Below are positions 1 to 8,289 of a stretch of DNA of 38,073 nucleotides, piece after piece. Source of the stretch: an uncultured Dorea sp. (lineage in GTDB: Bacteria; Bacillota; Clostridia; Lachnospirales; Lachnospiraceae); contig CANSLW010000006.1 of assembly GCA_947647815.1 (NCBI GenBank), positions 1 to 38,073 on the forward strand, in the 5' to 3' direction. Below the pieces are notes generated by a model. That model was given only the letters and a program-made list of their open reading frames with translations. It was not told where the DNA came from and did no database searches. Within the stretch, counting starts at the first letter, position 1. The number at the start of each line of letters is the position of its first letter. The position numbers and the translations under genes were made by a program.

Positions 1-704
1 ATAACTGTGCAGGTGCGATCGAGCAGGATGAGACAACGATTCATTGTTTCGGCGGACATGTGCATGGACAGGTATCTTTTGCTGACAGCCTGGCATATTC
101 CTGTAACACGTCATTCTGTAATATTGGGCTGACACTGGATGTGGGGAGTTTTCAACGGACGTCTAAGGAATTATTGTTTGATTCTAAGCTGCCGTCCGTA
201 CTGCCGTACAGTGGAAGTAAATTTATGCTGAAGCCTGCGGATGACAGTGCGGCTAAGATGATGACGGCTATGGGCCAGGGACAGACGCAGGTGAGCCCTT
301 ATCATATGGCATTGATTACCTGTGCTATTGCGAATGGTGGAATTCTAATGAAACCATATCTGATAGATTCAGTTACGAATTATACGGGACAGGAAGTAGA
401 GAAGAATCTGCCGGAAGAATACAAGACGTTGATGGCGATTGAAGAGGCGGCAGAATTAAAGAGGTATATGTCAGGAGTGGTAGACTATGGTACAGCGTCT
501 GTTTTAAGCGGACAGAGTTATACTGCGGCAGGGAAGACAGGTACGGCTGAGTACAGTTCCGATAAGGAAAAAGATCATTCCTGGTTTATTGGCATGACGA
601 ATGTAGATAATCCGGAACTGGTAATCAGTGTTATTATCGAGTCTGCTGATGGAGCGGCAAAGGCTGTGAATGTTGCAAAGCAGGTACTGGACAGCTATTA
701 TTAA
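1..704 (+). CDS. Class B penicillin-binding protein (PbpA/FtsI-like transpeptidase), 5' end outside the window
   Basis: This is the C-terminal transpeptidase half of a peptidoglycan cross-linking enzyme that acts on the outer face of the membrane. The reading frame is open from the first complete codon at position 3, so the start lies upstream of the window. The SxN motif appears as S-C-N within AYSCNTSF, and the KTG motif as GKTGTAEY near residue 170 of the visible part. The SxxK nucleophile motif and the N-terminal anchor and dimerisation domain must lie upstream. In Clostridia such genes usually follow an ftsW/rodA gene; that cannot be checked here. It ends with TAA at 702-704. The family call is firm; whether the enzyme serves division or elongation is not known. 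Confidence 0.9.
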   Translation, partial: NCAGAIEQDETTIHCFGGHVHGQVSFADSLAYSCNTSFCNIGLTLDVGSFQRTSKELLFDSKLPSVLPYSGSKFMLKPADDSAAKMMTAMGQGQTQVSPYHMALITCAIANGGILMKPYLIDSVTNYTGQEVEKNLPEEYKTLMAIEEAAELKRYMSGVVDYGTASVLSGQSYTAAGKTGTAEYSSDKEKDHSWFIGMTNVDNPELVISVIIESADGAAKAVNVAKQVLDSYY

Positions 705-740
705 GTATATTTTAAAATTATTGTACAAAAGGAGTGGAAT

Positions 741-1064
741 ATGAGATACTATAAGTATCTTTATCTGGCTGAGGGAATCAGGAAGAAAAGGGAAAAGATT
801 ATCCGTAAGCTGGAGGAGAACAGGCTGCAGACAAATATCCACATTATAACATTGGCTCAAAATGAAAAAAATCAGTTGGAAATCTATAATTCGATGCTGT
901 TTTTGCAGCCAGATTTTCCGCATGATGATTTCTTTGTGGTCGGAATTGCAAAAGATTATGAAGATGCAATAGAAATTGTGGAAGAAATTACTCAGGAAGT
1001 GTATAATAAGACAAAAGGGGCAGACATTCGTTCCTATATATTAGAGAGAGAACAGGAAGAGTAA
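741..1064 (+). CDS. Conserved hypothetical protein, 107 aa
   Basis: This small soluble protein is rich in charged residues and has no signal peptide or membrane segment. The N-terminus (YKYLYLAEGIRKKREKIIRKL) is basic and helical, and the C-terminus is acidic. An AGGAGT ribosome site lies just upstream of the ATG. The stop codon is separated by one base from the next ATG at 1066, so it is probably translationally coupled to the DUF2953 gene. I do not recognise a named domain. The position between a penicillin-binding protein and the DUF2953/ytfJ pair suggests a vertically inherited core gene, but no function can be assigned. Confidence 0.75.
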   Translation: MRYYKYLYLAEGIRKKREKIIRKLEENRLQTNIHIITLAQNEKNQLEIYNSMLFLQPDFPHDDFFVVGIAKDYEDAIEIVEEITQEVYNKTKGADIRSYILEREQEE

Positions 1065-1065
1065 G

Positions 1066-2268
1066 ATGCTACATATTCTATTGCTTATCTTGAAAATCAT
1101 AGGGATTATATTTGCGGCGATACTGGGGATACTTGTATTGCTGGTTTGTATTGTTCTTTTTGTGCCGGTTAGGTATGACATAGAAGCATCCTGTGATGGA
1201 ACACTGGATGGAATTCGTGCGAAGGTAAAAGCGACATGGCTTTTGCATTTGGTCAGGTTCGGGGCTTGTTATGAGAAAAAGGAACTAGACTGGAGACTTA
1301 GGATAGCATGGAAGAATAAACAGAGCGGACAGGAAGATAATGAAAAGATAAAAAAAGAGGTGGAAGCAAATGACGAAGAACTGGAAGAATTATGGAAAGA
1401 CTATGAAGAGGATGTGGAAGAAGAATCCGAAGAAAGTCCTGAAGCTGAGAGGAATCTGGAAGAAGAATCCGAAGAAAGTCCTGAAGCTGAGAGGAATCTG
1501 GAAGAAGAATCCAAAGAAAGCCTGGAAATTGAAAGGAATCTGGAAAAACCTTGGGAAGAAGAGAAAGACAAGCCTTATGAAAAACTGGAGGAAAAATGTC
1601 AGAAGTTTACGCAGGTTTGGGAAGAAATACAAGATAACCCCGAAGAAACTGGCAGTCAACTGGAAGAAACAGAAGCCGATACTGGCGAAGAGTTTGAAAA
1701 AACAGAAACCGGCTTTGATAAAGAGCTGGAAGAAAATGAGTGGAGCAGCGAAGAAGAGCGGAAGCACATATGGCAGAAGATTACAGAATTTTGTCAGAAG
1801 ATTTACCAGAAAATAAAGGCAATATATCAGAAAGTGGCTGTATTGCCGGAAAAGATAACTGGCATTATTCAAAATATCTGTGGCAGAATAGATGAATTAA
1901 CAGGGAAGAAGGAGAAGATTTTTGATTTTTTAGCTGACGAAGTACACAAGACCGCTTTCGGAAAAGTGAAAAAGGAAGGTATCTGGCTGCTTCGGAAATT
2001 AAAGCCCCAAAAGTTCTGGGTGAAGATTCGATATGGGTTCGAAGACCCGTATTTGACAGGAAAGATTCTTGCGGTATGCAGTATGCTTTATCCCTTCATG
2101 GGAGGGAATGTCAATATATATCCTGATTTTGAACGGAAGATATTGAAAGGCCAGCTGAAGACAGCAGGAAAAATCAGGGCCAGTTGTTTTGTAAAGATAT
2201 TATGGAATCTTGCATGGTGCAAGGAAGTACGCATGACATATCGGCATGTGAAAGAATTTAGATTATGA
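1066..2268 (+). CDS. DUF2953 domain protein with an acidic repeat insert
   Basis: Residues about 4-33 form one hydrophobic membrane segment (LLLILKIIGIIFAAILGILV). A short DUF2953-like part follows (VPVRYDIEA, then a KVKATWLLHLVRF-like strand). The C-terminal 90 residues carry the rest of the family signature (FGFEDP-type YGFEDPYLTGK, then YPFMGGNVNIYPDF). DUF2953 genes commonly sit directly before ytfJ in spore formers, as here, and are thought to relate to sporulation or the envelope; the biochemical role is unknown. Between the conserved parts, residues about 90-245 are an unusually long Glu/Lys-rich stretch that includes three 14-residue tandem repeats. This makes the protein about 400 residues, where relatives without the insert are nearer 200-250. 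The other long reading frames over this stretch are artefacts of the GAA-rich composition. Confidence 0.8.
   Translation: MLHILLLILKIIGIIFAAILGILVLLVCIVLFVPVRYDIEASCDGTLDGIRAKVKATWLLHLVRFGACYEKKELDWRLRIAWKNKQSGQEDNEKIKKEVEANDEELEELWKDYEEDVEEESEESPEAERNLEEESEESPEAERNLEEESKESLEIERNLEKPWEEEKDKPYEKLEEKCQKFTQVWEEIQDNPEETGSQLEETEADTGEEFEKTETGFDKELEENEWSSEEERKHIWQKITEFCQKIYQKIKAIYQKVAVLPEKITGIIQNICGRIDELTGKKEKIFDFLADEVHKTAFGKVKKEGIWLLRKLKPQKFWVKIRYGFEDPYLTGKILAVCSMLYPFMGGNVNIYPDFERKILKGQLKTAGKIRASCFVKILWNLAWCKEVRMTYRHVKEFRL
1417..1542 (+). repeat. Three tandem 42-bp in-frame repeats in the DUF2953 gene
   Basis: The units run 1417-1458, 1459-1500 and 1501-1542. The first two are identical at the DNA level and the third is diverged. 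Each encodes 14 residues of the type EEESEESPEAERNL. The identity of the first two copies suggests recent duplication by slippage; copy number may vary between strains. Confidence 0.9.
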
Positions 2269-2332
2269 TGCACTTTCGGAGTTGGTGATATCAGATTTCG
2301 GAAGTACATAAGAATATTAGGAGGACTAAAAT

Positions 2333-2731
2333 ATGTCAGAGAATCAATTTAAAGGAACAGTGGAGGCCTTGTTTCGAGGCATGGACGGCGTAATTTCATC
2401 AAAGACGGTTGTGGGAGAGGCGATTCATATAGGAGATACCATCATCCTTCCGTTGGTGGATGTGTCTTTTGCAGTGGGTGCGGGAGCATTCAACGGTGAC
2501 AAGAAGGAGAAAGGTGCGGGAGGCCTTGGCGGTAAGATGACACCAAGCGCTGTTCTCGTTATTCAGAATGGCCATACGAAGCTTGTGAATGTCAAGAATC
2601 AGGATACCATGACGAAGATTTTAGATATGGTGCCGGATGTAATCGACCGGTTTGGTTCTAAGAAAGAAGACAAGATGACGGAAGATGATGTGATGGATAT
2701 CTTAGATCGTGCAGAAGAGGATGATCTGTAG
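2333..2731 (+). CDS. ytfJ: GerW/YtfJ family sporulation protein
   Basis: This 132-residue protein matches the YtfJ (GerW) family, which is made during sporulation and is needed for normal germination in Bacillus. Visible family features are the central Gly-rich segment (FAVGAGAF, then GAGGLGGKMTPSAVLVIQNG) and the V-Q-N-G-H-T-K-L-V-N-V-K strand. The C-terminal 30 residues are acidic and helical. The ATG has an AGGAGG ribosome site at about 2320. It follows the DUF2953 gene by 64 bp, the usual arrangement in Clostridia. Length is typical and nothing looks broken. Confidence 0.9.
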   Translation: MSENQFKGTVEALFRGMDGVISSKTVVGEAIHIGDTIILPLVDVSFAVGAGAFNGDKKEKGAGGLGGKMTPSAVLVIQNGHTKLVNVKNQDTMTKILDMVPDVIDRFGSKKEDKMTEDDVMDILDRAEEDDL

Positions 2732-2854
2732 TTTTATACAGTACATTCATCGTATGGATAGAGTAAAAGTGCAGCCGGTAATCCGCATAGTTTCTATGTA
2801 TTTTTACAGAAAGATGCACATATGATATAGAAAACAGGTGCAAGGGTGACGGTG

Positions 2855-2992
2855 ATGAAGCGTGTAGCAGGATTTGCCTTGTTCTGTGCAGCGGTTGGCA
2901 TGGTTCTTGCACTGATTCTTCCGAACATGTTTGTGGAAGTACTGTGCATACTGTTGTGTATACTGGTGGGATATAATTTGTTTTTTTGTTAA
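2855..2992 (+). CDS. Small membrane protein, 45 aa
   Basis: The ORF encodes about 45 residues with two hydrophobic stretches, about residues 5-22 (AGFALFCAAVGMVLALIL) and 27-43 (FVEVLCILLCILVGYNLF), separated by P-N-M. This is a hairpin-like two-pass topology. In-frame GTG codons at 2846 and 2852 are alternative starts, and no strong ribosome site precedes any of them. Small two-helix proteins of this kind are common between sporulation genes in Clostridia. It lies between ytfJ and the rpmB promoter. The hydrophobicity pattern supports a real gene, but the weak start lowers confidence and no function is known. Confidence 0.55.
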   Translation: MKRVAGFALFCAAVGMVLALILPNMFVEVLCILLCILVGYNLFFC

Positions 2993-3032
2993 GGGAAAGA
3001 TTACAAAAAATCTGAAAAAGAAGAAATAGTAC

Positions 3033-3061
3033 TTGCAATTCTTTCCATCATCTGTTAAGAT
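3033..3061 (+). promoter_or_regulatory. Sigma-A-type promoter for rpmB
   Basis: A TTGCAA -35 box (3033-3038) and a TAAGAT -10 box (3056-3061) are separated by 17 bp. They lie 56 bp upstream of the rpmB start. Confidence 0.55.
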
Positions 3062-3116
3062 ACTAGTGTTGTGAGTCTGTAGGACAGACTATATAGGAGC
3101 GTTAGGAGGTGCAGTC

Positions 3117-3305
3117 ATGGCTAAATGTGCTATTTGTGAAAAGGGTGCTCACTTTGGAAATAATGTAAGCCACTCTCATAGAAAGACACCAAAGATGTGG
3201 AAATCAAATGTAAAATCCGTTCGTGTGAAGACAGAAAATGGTGGAACAAAGAAGATGTATGTTTGTACTTCTTGTTTAAAGTCAGGAAAAGTTGAGCGTG
3301 CATAA
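3117..3305 (+). CDS. rpmB: 50S ribosomal protein L28
   Basis: The 62-residue product is a basic ribosomal protein of the large subunit. The sequence has the L28 pattern MAKCAICEKGAHFGNNVSHSH-type N-terminus, then T-P-K-M-W-K-S-N and K-M-Y-V-C-T-S-C. The two Cys pairs (C-A-I-C and C-T-S-C) indicate the zinc-binding form of L28. TTAGGAGG precedes the ATG by about 8 bases. It is a single-gene unit with its own promoter and an immediately downstream terminator. Length is normal for the family. Confidence 0.97.
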   Translation: MAKCAICEKGAHFGNNVSHSHRKTPKMWKSNVKSVRVKTENGGTKKMYVCTSCLKSGKVERA

Positions 3306-3320
3306 GGAAGACAGTAATTA

Positions 3321-3356
3321 AAACTCAGATTTCACTTGAAATCTGAGTTTTTGTTG
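3321..3356 (+). terminator. Rho-independent terminator after rpmB
   Basis: A perfect 14-bp stem (AAACTCAGATTTCA at 3321-3334 with its complement at 3337-3350) is followed by a T-rich tract. Confidence 0.92.
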
Positions 3357-3382
3357 TAATATACGGAAAAAAAGAGTATAAT
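3354..3382 (+). promoter_or_regulatory. Sigma-A-type promoter for the Asp23/DAK2 genes
   Basis: TTGTAA (3354-3359), a 17-bp spacer and a consensus TATAAT (3377-3382). It begins in the T-tract of the rpmB terminator. Confidence 0.6.
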
Positions 3383-3438
3383 ATTTCTATTATTATGAAC
3401 TAATAAGTCTTAGAATAGAGTGATGGGAGGCCTTGGAT

Positions 3439-3798
3439 ATGAAAGGATGTATGAGCACGGATCTTGGTATCGTGACGATTGATCCGGAGGTTGTCGCAAA
3501 ATATGCGGGGACCGTGGCAGTCGAATGTTTTGGAATTGTAGGTATGGCTACGGTAAATATGAAGGATGGGCTTGTTCACCTGCTTAAGAGGGAAAGCCTG
3601 ACTAAAGGAATCAAAGTGGCGATATCAGAAGAGAATCATATCAGTATTAGCTTCCATATTGTTGTTGCATATGGCGTGAGCATTTCAGCAGTTACTGAGA
3701 ATCTGATCAGTAATGTAAAATACAGAGTAGAAGAATTTGCCGGTATGCCGGTAGATAAGATCAATATTTACATTGAAGGCGTCAGAGTCATCGATTAG
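3439..3798 (+). CDS. Asp23/Gls24 family envelope stress protein
   Basis: The product (119 residues from ATG 3439) is an Asp23-family protein: G-I-V-T-I-D-P-E-V near the start, V-E-C-F-G-I-V-G-M-A in the first third and V-N-I-Y-I-E-G-V-type N-I-Y-I-E-G-V-R-V at the end. The family is associated with the inner face of the membrane and cell-wall stress, and short members of this type are almost always encoded next to the DAK2 kinase gene, as here. A TTG at 3433 is in frame, but GGGAGG at 3425-3430 is correctly spaced only for the ATG at 3439. The gene ends 19 bp before the kinase start, so the two are almost certainly co-transcribed. Confidence 0.9.
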   Translation: MKGCMSTDLGIVTIDPEVVAKYAGTVAVECFGIVGMATVNMKDGLVHLLKRESLTKGIKVAISEENHISISFHIVVAYGVSISAVTENLISNVKYRVEEFAGMPVDKINIYIEGVRVID

Positions 3799-3817
3799 TT
3801 AAGGAGGAACGTAAGAA

Positions 3818-5515
3818 GTGGCTACGAAAACTATAAATGTGGATATGCTTGCGAAGATGTTTTTGGCAGGTGCACAGAATATTGAAGCGAAGAAAGAATA
3901 CATCAATGAACTGAATGTTTTTCCGGTACCGGACGGAGATACGGGAACGAATATGTCGCTTACGATTATGGCGGCGGCAAAAGAAGTAACAGCCCTTGAG
4001 AAGGCAGATATCAAAGATCTGGCAAAAGCAATCTCTTCAGGTTCTCTGCGCGGTGCCAGAGGAAATTCCGGAGTTATTCTTTCGCAGCTGCTGAGAGGAT
4101 TCACGAAGTCTATCCGTGAGGAAAGTCAGATTGATGTACGGGGACTTGCAGCGGCATGCGCGAGAGCAAGAGATACAGCGTATAAAGCTGTCATGAAGCC
4201 GAAGGAAGGTACAATTCTTACAGTTGCCAGCGGGATCGCAGACAAGGCTGCTGAGATGGCAGAGGAGACTGATGATCTGGAGATTTTCATTCCGGCAGTG
4301 ATCGAGCACGCTGAGGAAGTGCTTTTGAAGACGCCGGATATGCTTCCGGTATTAAAAGAGGCTGGCGTCGTTGATTCGGGCGGCCAGGGTCTCCTTGAAG
4401 TAATTAAGGGCGCTTATGATGCATTCCTAGGCAAGGAGATTGATTATAGCGCGATTAAGCCAAGTGCAGGAGTGCAGGTTACGAAGATCAATACACAGGA
4501 TACAGCGGAGATTAAGTTTGGGTATTGTACGGAGTTCATCATCCTGACAGAGAAAGAATTCACAGAAGGGAATGAGAGAGAATTCAAGGACTATCTGTCT
4601 TCTATCGGAGATTCCATCGTATGTGTGGCGGATGACGATGTAGTAAAAGTACATGTGCATACCAACGACCCGGGTCTTGCGATTCAGAGGGCACTGACAT
4701 ATGGACAGCTGTCACGTATGAAGATTGACAATATGCGTGAAGAGCATCAGGAGAAATTAATCAAAGATGCCGAGAAACTGGCGGCCAGCCAGGCAGCGCA
4801 GGAAGCGGAACTTAAGGCGAAAGAGCGCGAGGCGAAGAAGTCAGATGAACCGAGAAAACCGATGGGATTTATCTCTGTATCTATCGGAGAAGGAATGAAT
4901 GATATCTTTGGTGAACTGGGGATTGATTATATTATCGAAGGCGGACAGACTATGAACCCAAGTACCGAGGACATGCTGAATGCAATCGATCAGGTGAATG
5001 CTGATGCCATATTTATTCTGCCGAATAATAAGAATATTGTTCTTGCAGCGAACCAGGCGAAAGATCTGGTAGAGGATAAAGAAATTATTGTGATTCCTAC
5101 GAAGACGGTTCCACAGGGGATTACGGCGGTGATTAGTTTCATGTCGGATGCAAGTGTGAAAGAGAATGAAGAGGCAATGCTTGAGGCAATCCAGAATGTA
5201 AAGTCTGGTCAGGTGACCTATGCGGTCAGAGATACTCATATTGATGATAAGGAGATTCATGAAGGTGATATCATGGGAATCGGAGATGCGGGTATTCTGG
5301 CGGTAGGTCGAAGTGTGGAAGAGACAACTAAGGAACTTCTGGCACAGCTTGTGGAAGACGATTCTGAGCTTATAAGCCTGTATTACGGCGAAGAAGTGAA
5401 GGAAGAAGATGCCGGGCGTTTTGCAGAAGAGATTGAAGGCCTTTATCCGGATGTAGATGTGGATATGCAATTTGGCGGACAGCCGATTTATTACTATGTA
5501 CTTGCTGTTGAGTAA
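3818..5515 (+). CDS. fakA: DAK2 domain fatty-acid kinase, FakA/YloV-like
   Basis: This 565-residue protein has the FakA layout. An N-terminal DAK2 (DhaL-like) kinase domain carries N-V-F-P-V-P-D-G-D-T-G-T-N-M (Mg-ATP-binding Asp residues) and R-G-A-R-G-N-S-G-V-I-L-S-Q; a middle domain and a C-terminal DegV-related segment follow. FakA phosphorylates fatty acids bound to a DegV-family FakB partner so that they can enter phospholipid synthesis. No FakB gene is in the window. The start is GTG at 3818 with AAGGAGG at 3801-3807. A Lys/Glu/Ala-rich linker lies near residues 315-345. The gene shares its transcript with the Asp23 gene and ends at a terminator. The assignment is by family; substrate specificity is inferred. 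Confidence 0.9.
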   Translation: MATKTINVDMLAKMFLAGAQNIEAKKEYINELNVFPVPDGDTGTNMSLTIMAAAKEVTALEKADIKDLAKAISSGSLRGARGNSGVILSQLLRGFTKSIREESQIDVRGLAAACARARDTAYKAVMKPKEGTILTVASGIADKAAEMAEETDDLEIFIPAVIEHAEEVLLKTPDMLPVLKEAGVVDSGGQGLLEVIKGAYDAFLGKEIDYSAIKPSAGVQVTKINTQDTAEIKFGYCTEFIILTEKEFTEGNEREFKDYLSSIGDSIVCVADDDVVKVHVHTNDPGLAIQRALTYGQLSRMKIDNMREEHQEKLIKDAEKLAASQAAQEAELKAKEREAKKSDEPRKPMGFISVSIGEGMNDIFGELGIDYIIEGGQTMNPSTEDMLNAIDQVNADAIFILPNNKNIVLAANQAKDLVEDKEIIVIPTKTVPQGITAVISFMSDASVKENEEAMLEAIQNVKSGQVTYAVRDTHIDDKEIHEGDIMGIGDAGILAVGRSVEETTKELLAQLVEDDSELISLYYGEEVKEEDAGRFAEEIEGLYPDVDVDMQFGGQPIYYYVLAVE

Positions 5516-5581
5516 GCAGTGTAGTACCAGATAAAGGGTCATATAGCAGAAGCAACAGGTAATAGATGTATATAGATTGAT

Positions 5582-5622
5582 AAAGCCAGATTTTTGTAGA
5601 TGTTTACGGAGTCTGGCTTTTA
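5582..5622 (+). terminator. Rho-independent terminator after the DAK2 gene
   Basis: A perfect 9-bp stem AAAGCCAGA (5582-5590) pairs with 5612-5620, with a 21-nt loop and T-rich 3' flank. Confidence 0.75.
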
Positions 5623-5696
5623 TTATGAATACTATCGTATGAAAACAGGCTGCCGGCGGCAAGCTGTTCGTATGAATTGAGACGATTGAGGGAACT

Positions 5697-7727
5697 ATGA
5701 TAGATAGGACAACTATTAAAGAACTTAAAGGAGTCGGAGATAAGACTCAGAAATTGTTTGCAAAAGTCGGTGTCAGCACAATCGGCGACCTGATTCGATA
5801 TTATCCGAGAGGCTATGACGTTTATGAGGATCCGATACCAATCAGTGAAGTGGAAGAAGGACGGACAGAAACAGTCAGCGGTGCAATCTACGGCAGAGTC
5901 CAGGTATCCGGCAGTCAAAAGATGCAGGTGACAACGCTGTATGTTAAGGATTTGACGGGAACACTTAAGGTCATCTGGTTCCGTATGCCTTTCCTTCGCA
6001 GTACATTTGCGAAAGGCGGGGCAATTACACTGAGGGGAAGAGTGGTCCGCAGAAGAGACGGGCTTGTGATGGAGCATCCGGAGATATTCTATCCCATAAC
6101 AAAATACGAAGAAAAGTTGAATACACTGCAGCCGTTATATGGCTTGACAGCAGGACTTACCAATAATGCTGTGATGAAAGCGGTGCGCCAGGCGCTGGAT
6201 CATATGGATCTTGCAGCTGAGAGGCTGCCGGAAGAGATTCGGATGCGGTATGGGCTGGCGGAATATAATTATGCGATTCGGGGAATTCATTTTCCGGAAG
6301 ATAAGGAAGTGTTCTATCATGCCAGAGAACGATTGGTATTCGACGAATTTCTGGTGTTTATCCTGTCTATCCGCAAATTAAAGGATAAAAATGAAAAACT
6401 TGCGAATGAATACATAATGGAGAAAAAACCGGAGGTGGAGGCTTTTTTGCAGAGTCTTCCCTATCAATTGACCAATGCCCAGCAGAAGGTATGGAAAGAG
6501 ATAGCGGACGATATGTCGAAAGATACGGTGATGTCCAGACTGGTGCAGGGCGATGTAGGTTCCGGAAAGACCATTGTGGCAGTCCTTGCCTTAATGAATA
6601 CGGCTATGAATGGTTATCAGGGAGCCATGATGGCGCCGACAGAGGTTCTGGCAAGACAGCATTACGAGTCGATTACCAGGTTATTTGAGACTTATGGTAT
6701 TAAGATTAAGGTCGAACTTCTGACCGGTTCTATGACAACGAAAGAGAAGCGCAGGGCTTATGACAGAATCGAATGCGGGTATGCACGGATTATAATAGGA
6801 ACACATGCATTAATCCAGGGCGGCGTTAATTATGACTGCCTTGCGCTTGTAGTGACAGATGAGCAGCACCGGTTTGGAGTTAAGCAGAGAGAAGCATTTG
6901 CCAGGAAGGGAAGCGTGCCTCATGTACTGGTTATGAGTGCGACGCCGATTCCAAGGACATTGGCAATCATTCTGTACGGGGATTTGGATATTTCTGTTAT
7001 TGATGAACTCCCGGCAAACCGGCTTCCGATTAAGAATTGTGTGGTGGATACCGGATATCGTAAGACTGCGTATACATTTATGAAAAAGCAGATTGCAGAG
7101 GGGAGACAGTGCTATATTATCTGTCCTATGGTGGAAGAGAGTGAGAGCATGGAAGCAGAGAATGTGATTGATTATGCAGCTATGCTTCAGGAAGAGATGG
7201 GTGATGGAATTGTAGTGTCTTATCTGCATGGCAAGATGAAACAGGCGGAAAAGGACGATATCATGGACCGCTTTGGCAGAAATGAGATACAGATTCTGGT
7301 CTCAACCACGGTGATTGAGGTTGGAATTGACGTGCCAAACGCGACGGTTATGATGGTTGAAAATTCTGAAAGATTCGGGCTTGCACAGCTTCACCAGTTA
7401 AGGGGAAGGGTCGGAAGAGGCGGGTATCAGTCCTATTGTATCTTTATGAGCAGTTCGAAGTCGAAGGAGACGAAGGAGAGGCTTGATATTTTGAATAAAT
7501 CTAATGATGGATTTAAGATTGCCAGTGAGGACTTAAGGCTTCGCGGTCCAGGTGACCTTTTCGGCATCCGGCAGAGTGGTTTGATGGATTTTCGGCTGGG
7601 TGATGTGTATCAGGATGCGAAGATCCTTCAGATAGCAAATGAAGCAGCAGATGAACTTTTAAAATCAGAAAATGAATGGATGAAGAATCTTCCAGATTAT
7701 GAAGGAACTTCTAGTGTAATTATCTGA
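5697..7727 (+). CDS. recG: ATP-dependent DNA helicase RecG
   Basis: RecG remodels stalled replication forks and branched recombination intermediates. The 676-residue product has the expected order: a wedge/OB domain (L-K-G-V-G-D-K-T near residue 10, L-I-R-Y-Y-P-R-G-Y-D-V-Y), then SF2 helicase motifs. Visible are Walker A G-D-V-G-S-G-K-T (about residue 287), motif Ia A-P-T-E-V-L-A-R-Q-H, motif II as D-E-Q-H-R-F-G (the DEQH variant typical of RecG), motif III S-A-T-P-I-P-R-T, motif V S-T-T-V-I-E-V-G-I-D-V-P-N and motif VI Q-L-R-G-R-V-G-R-G. The ATG at 5697 has GAGGGA just upstream. Length is normal and no motif is damaged. Confidence 0.97.
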   Translation: MIDRTTIKELKGVGDKTQKLFAKVGVSTIGDLIRYYPRGYDVYEDPIPISEVEEGRTETVSGAIYGRVQVSGSQKMQVTTLYVKDLTGTLKVIWFRMPFLRSTFAKGGAITLRGRVVRRRDGLVMEHPEIFYPITKYEEKLNTLQPLYGLTAGLTNNAVMKAVRQALDHMDLAAERLPEEIRMRYGLAEYNYAIRGIHFPEDKEVFYHARERLVFDEFLVFILSIRKLKDKNEKLANEYIMEKKPEVEAFLQSLPYQLTNAQQKVWKEIADDMSKDTVMSRLVQGDVGSGKTIVAVLALMNTAMNGYQGAMMAPTEVLARQHYESITRLFETYGIKIKVELLTGSMTTKEKRRAYDRIECGYARIIIGTHALIQGGVNYDCLALVVTDEQHRFGVKQREAFARKGSVPHVLVMSATPIPRTLAIILYGDLDISVIDELPANRLPIKNCVVDTGYRKTAYTFMKKQIAEGRQCYIICPMVEESESMEAENVIDYAAMLQEEMGDGIVVSYLHGKMKQAEKDDIMDRFGRNEIQILVSTTVIEVGIDVPNATVMMVENSERFGLAQLHQLRGRVGRGGYQSYCIFMSSSKSKETKERLDILNKSNDGFKIASEDLRLRGPGDLFGIRQSGLMDFRLGDVYQDAKILQIANEAADELLKSENEWMKNLPDYEGTSSVII

Positions 7728-7745
7728 ATCCTCCATATACTATCG

Positions 7746-7769
7746 GTGTAACAAAAATAAATGTTACAC
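7746..7769. repeat. 7-bp inverted repeat between recG and the SASP gene
   Basis: GTGTAAC (7746-7752) pairs with GTTACAC (7763-7769) across a 10-nt A/T spacer. Further GTTACAAA copies follow at about 7789-7803. It could be an operator or a weak recG terminator; there is no T-tract. Confidence 0.4.
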
Positions 7770-7818
7770 AAGATACTAAATCAAAAAGTTACAAAGTTAC
7801 AAAAAGGAGGAGATAACT

Positions 7819-8022
7819 ATGACAAGTTCATCAAACAGAGCAGCCGTACCAGAGGCAAAGGGTGCATTAGACAAATTCAAATATGAGGTTGCAAACGAGT
7901 TGGGAGTACCGCTTACAGACGGTTACAACGGAGACCTGACTTCCAGACAGAATGGTTCTGTCGGCGGTTATATGGTTAAGAAGATGATCGAACAGCAGGA
8001 AAAGCAGATGGCTGGCAAATAA
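7819..8022 (+). CDS. Alpha/beta-type small acid-soluble spore protein (SASP)
   Basis: The 67-residue protein coats and protects forespore DNA. Both family signatures are present: A-L-D-K-F-K-Y-E-V-A-N-E-L-G-V with the germination-protease cleavage region (K-Y-E-V-A), and G-Y-N-G-D-L-T-S-R-Q-N-G-S-V-G-G-Y-M-V-K-K-M-I. AAGGAGG lies 6-12 bases before the ATG. Transcription should depend on forespore sigma factor G; a CATATACTA-like -10 is visible near 7733 but I could not fix a -35 box with confidence. The gene shows that the host forms spores. Confidence 0.95.
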   Translation: MTSSSNRAAVPEAKGALDKFKYEVANELGVPLTDGYNGDLTSRQNGSVGGYMVKKMIEQQEKQMAGK

Positions 8023-8051
8023 GTTTTGACAATAAGTCGAAATGAATGAGA

Positions 8052-8093
8052 AAAAGCATCTGACGGGTGATGACATCCGTTGGGTGCTTTTTT
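8052..8093 (+). terminator. Rho-independent terminator after the SASP gene
   Basis: A 13-bp stem, allowing G-T pairs, between AAGCATCTGACGG (8054-8066) and CCGTTGGGTGCTT (8077-8089), followed by TTTTT. Confidence 0.85.
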
Positions 8094-8215
8094 CTTGCTA
8101 TAATATATAGTTGTCATTGACAAAGGCTGTAGCTTTCACAGATACACAGATAGGATAATTTGCGAAAAATTGTCGAAATTAGAAGAACAATTAATGAATA
8201 AAATCAGACAAATTA

Positions 8216-8244
8216 TTGCGAATTGTGATAAAAAGTAGTATTAT
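8216..8244 (+). promoter_or_regulatory. Promoter of the interrupted carboxypeptidase gene
   Basis: TTGCGA (8216-8221), a 17-bp spacer and TATTAT (8239-8244). It fits a vegetative sigma-A promoter about 245 bp upstream of the start codon. If used, it leaves a long structured leader. Confidence 0.5.
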
Positions 8245-8289
8245 ATTTTTAGTAATACATGAGAGAATTTTCGGAGTAGAAAAATGCGA

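Noticed and set aside
1370..1872. Long open frames on both strands inside the DUF2953 gene
   Set aside because: They arise from the GAA/GAG-rich repeat composition; the Lys/Trp/Asn or Phe-rich translations are not protein-like and lack ribosome sites.
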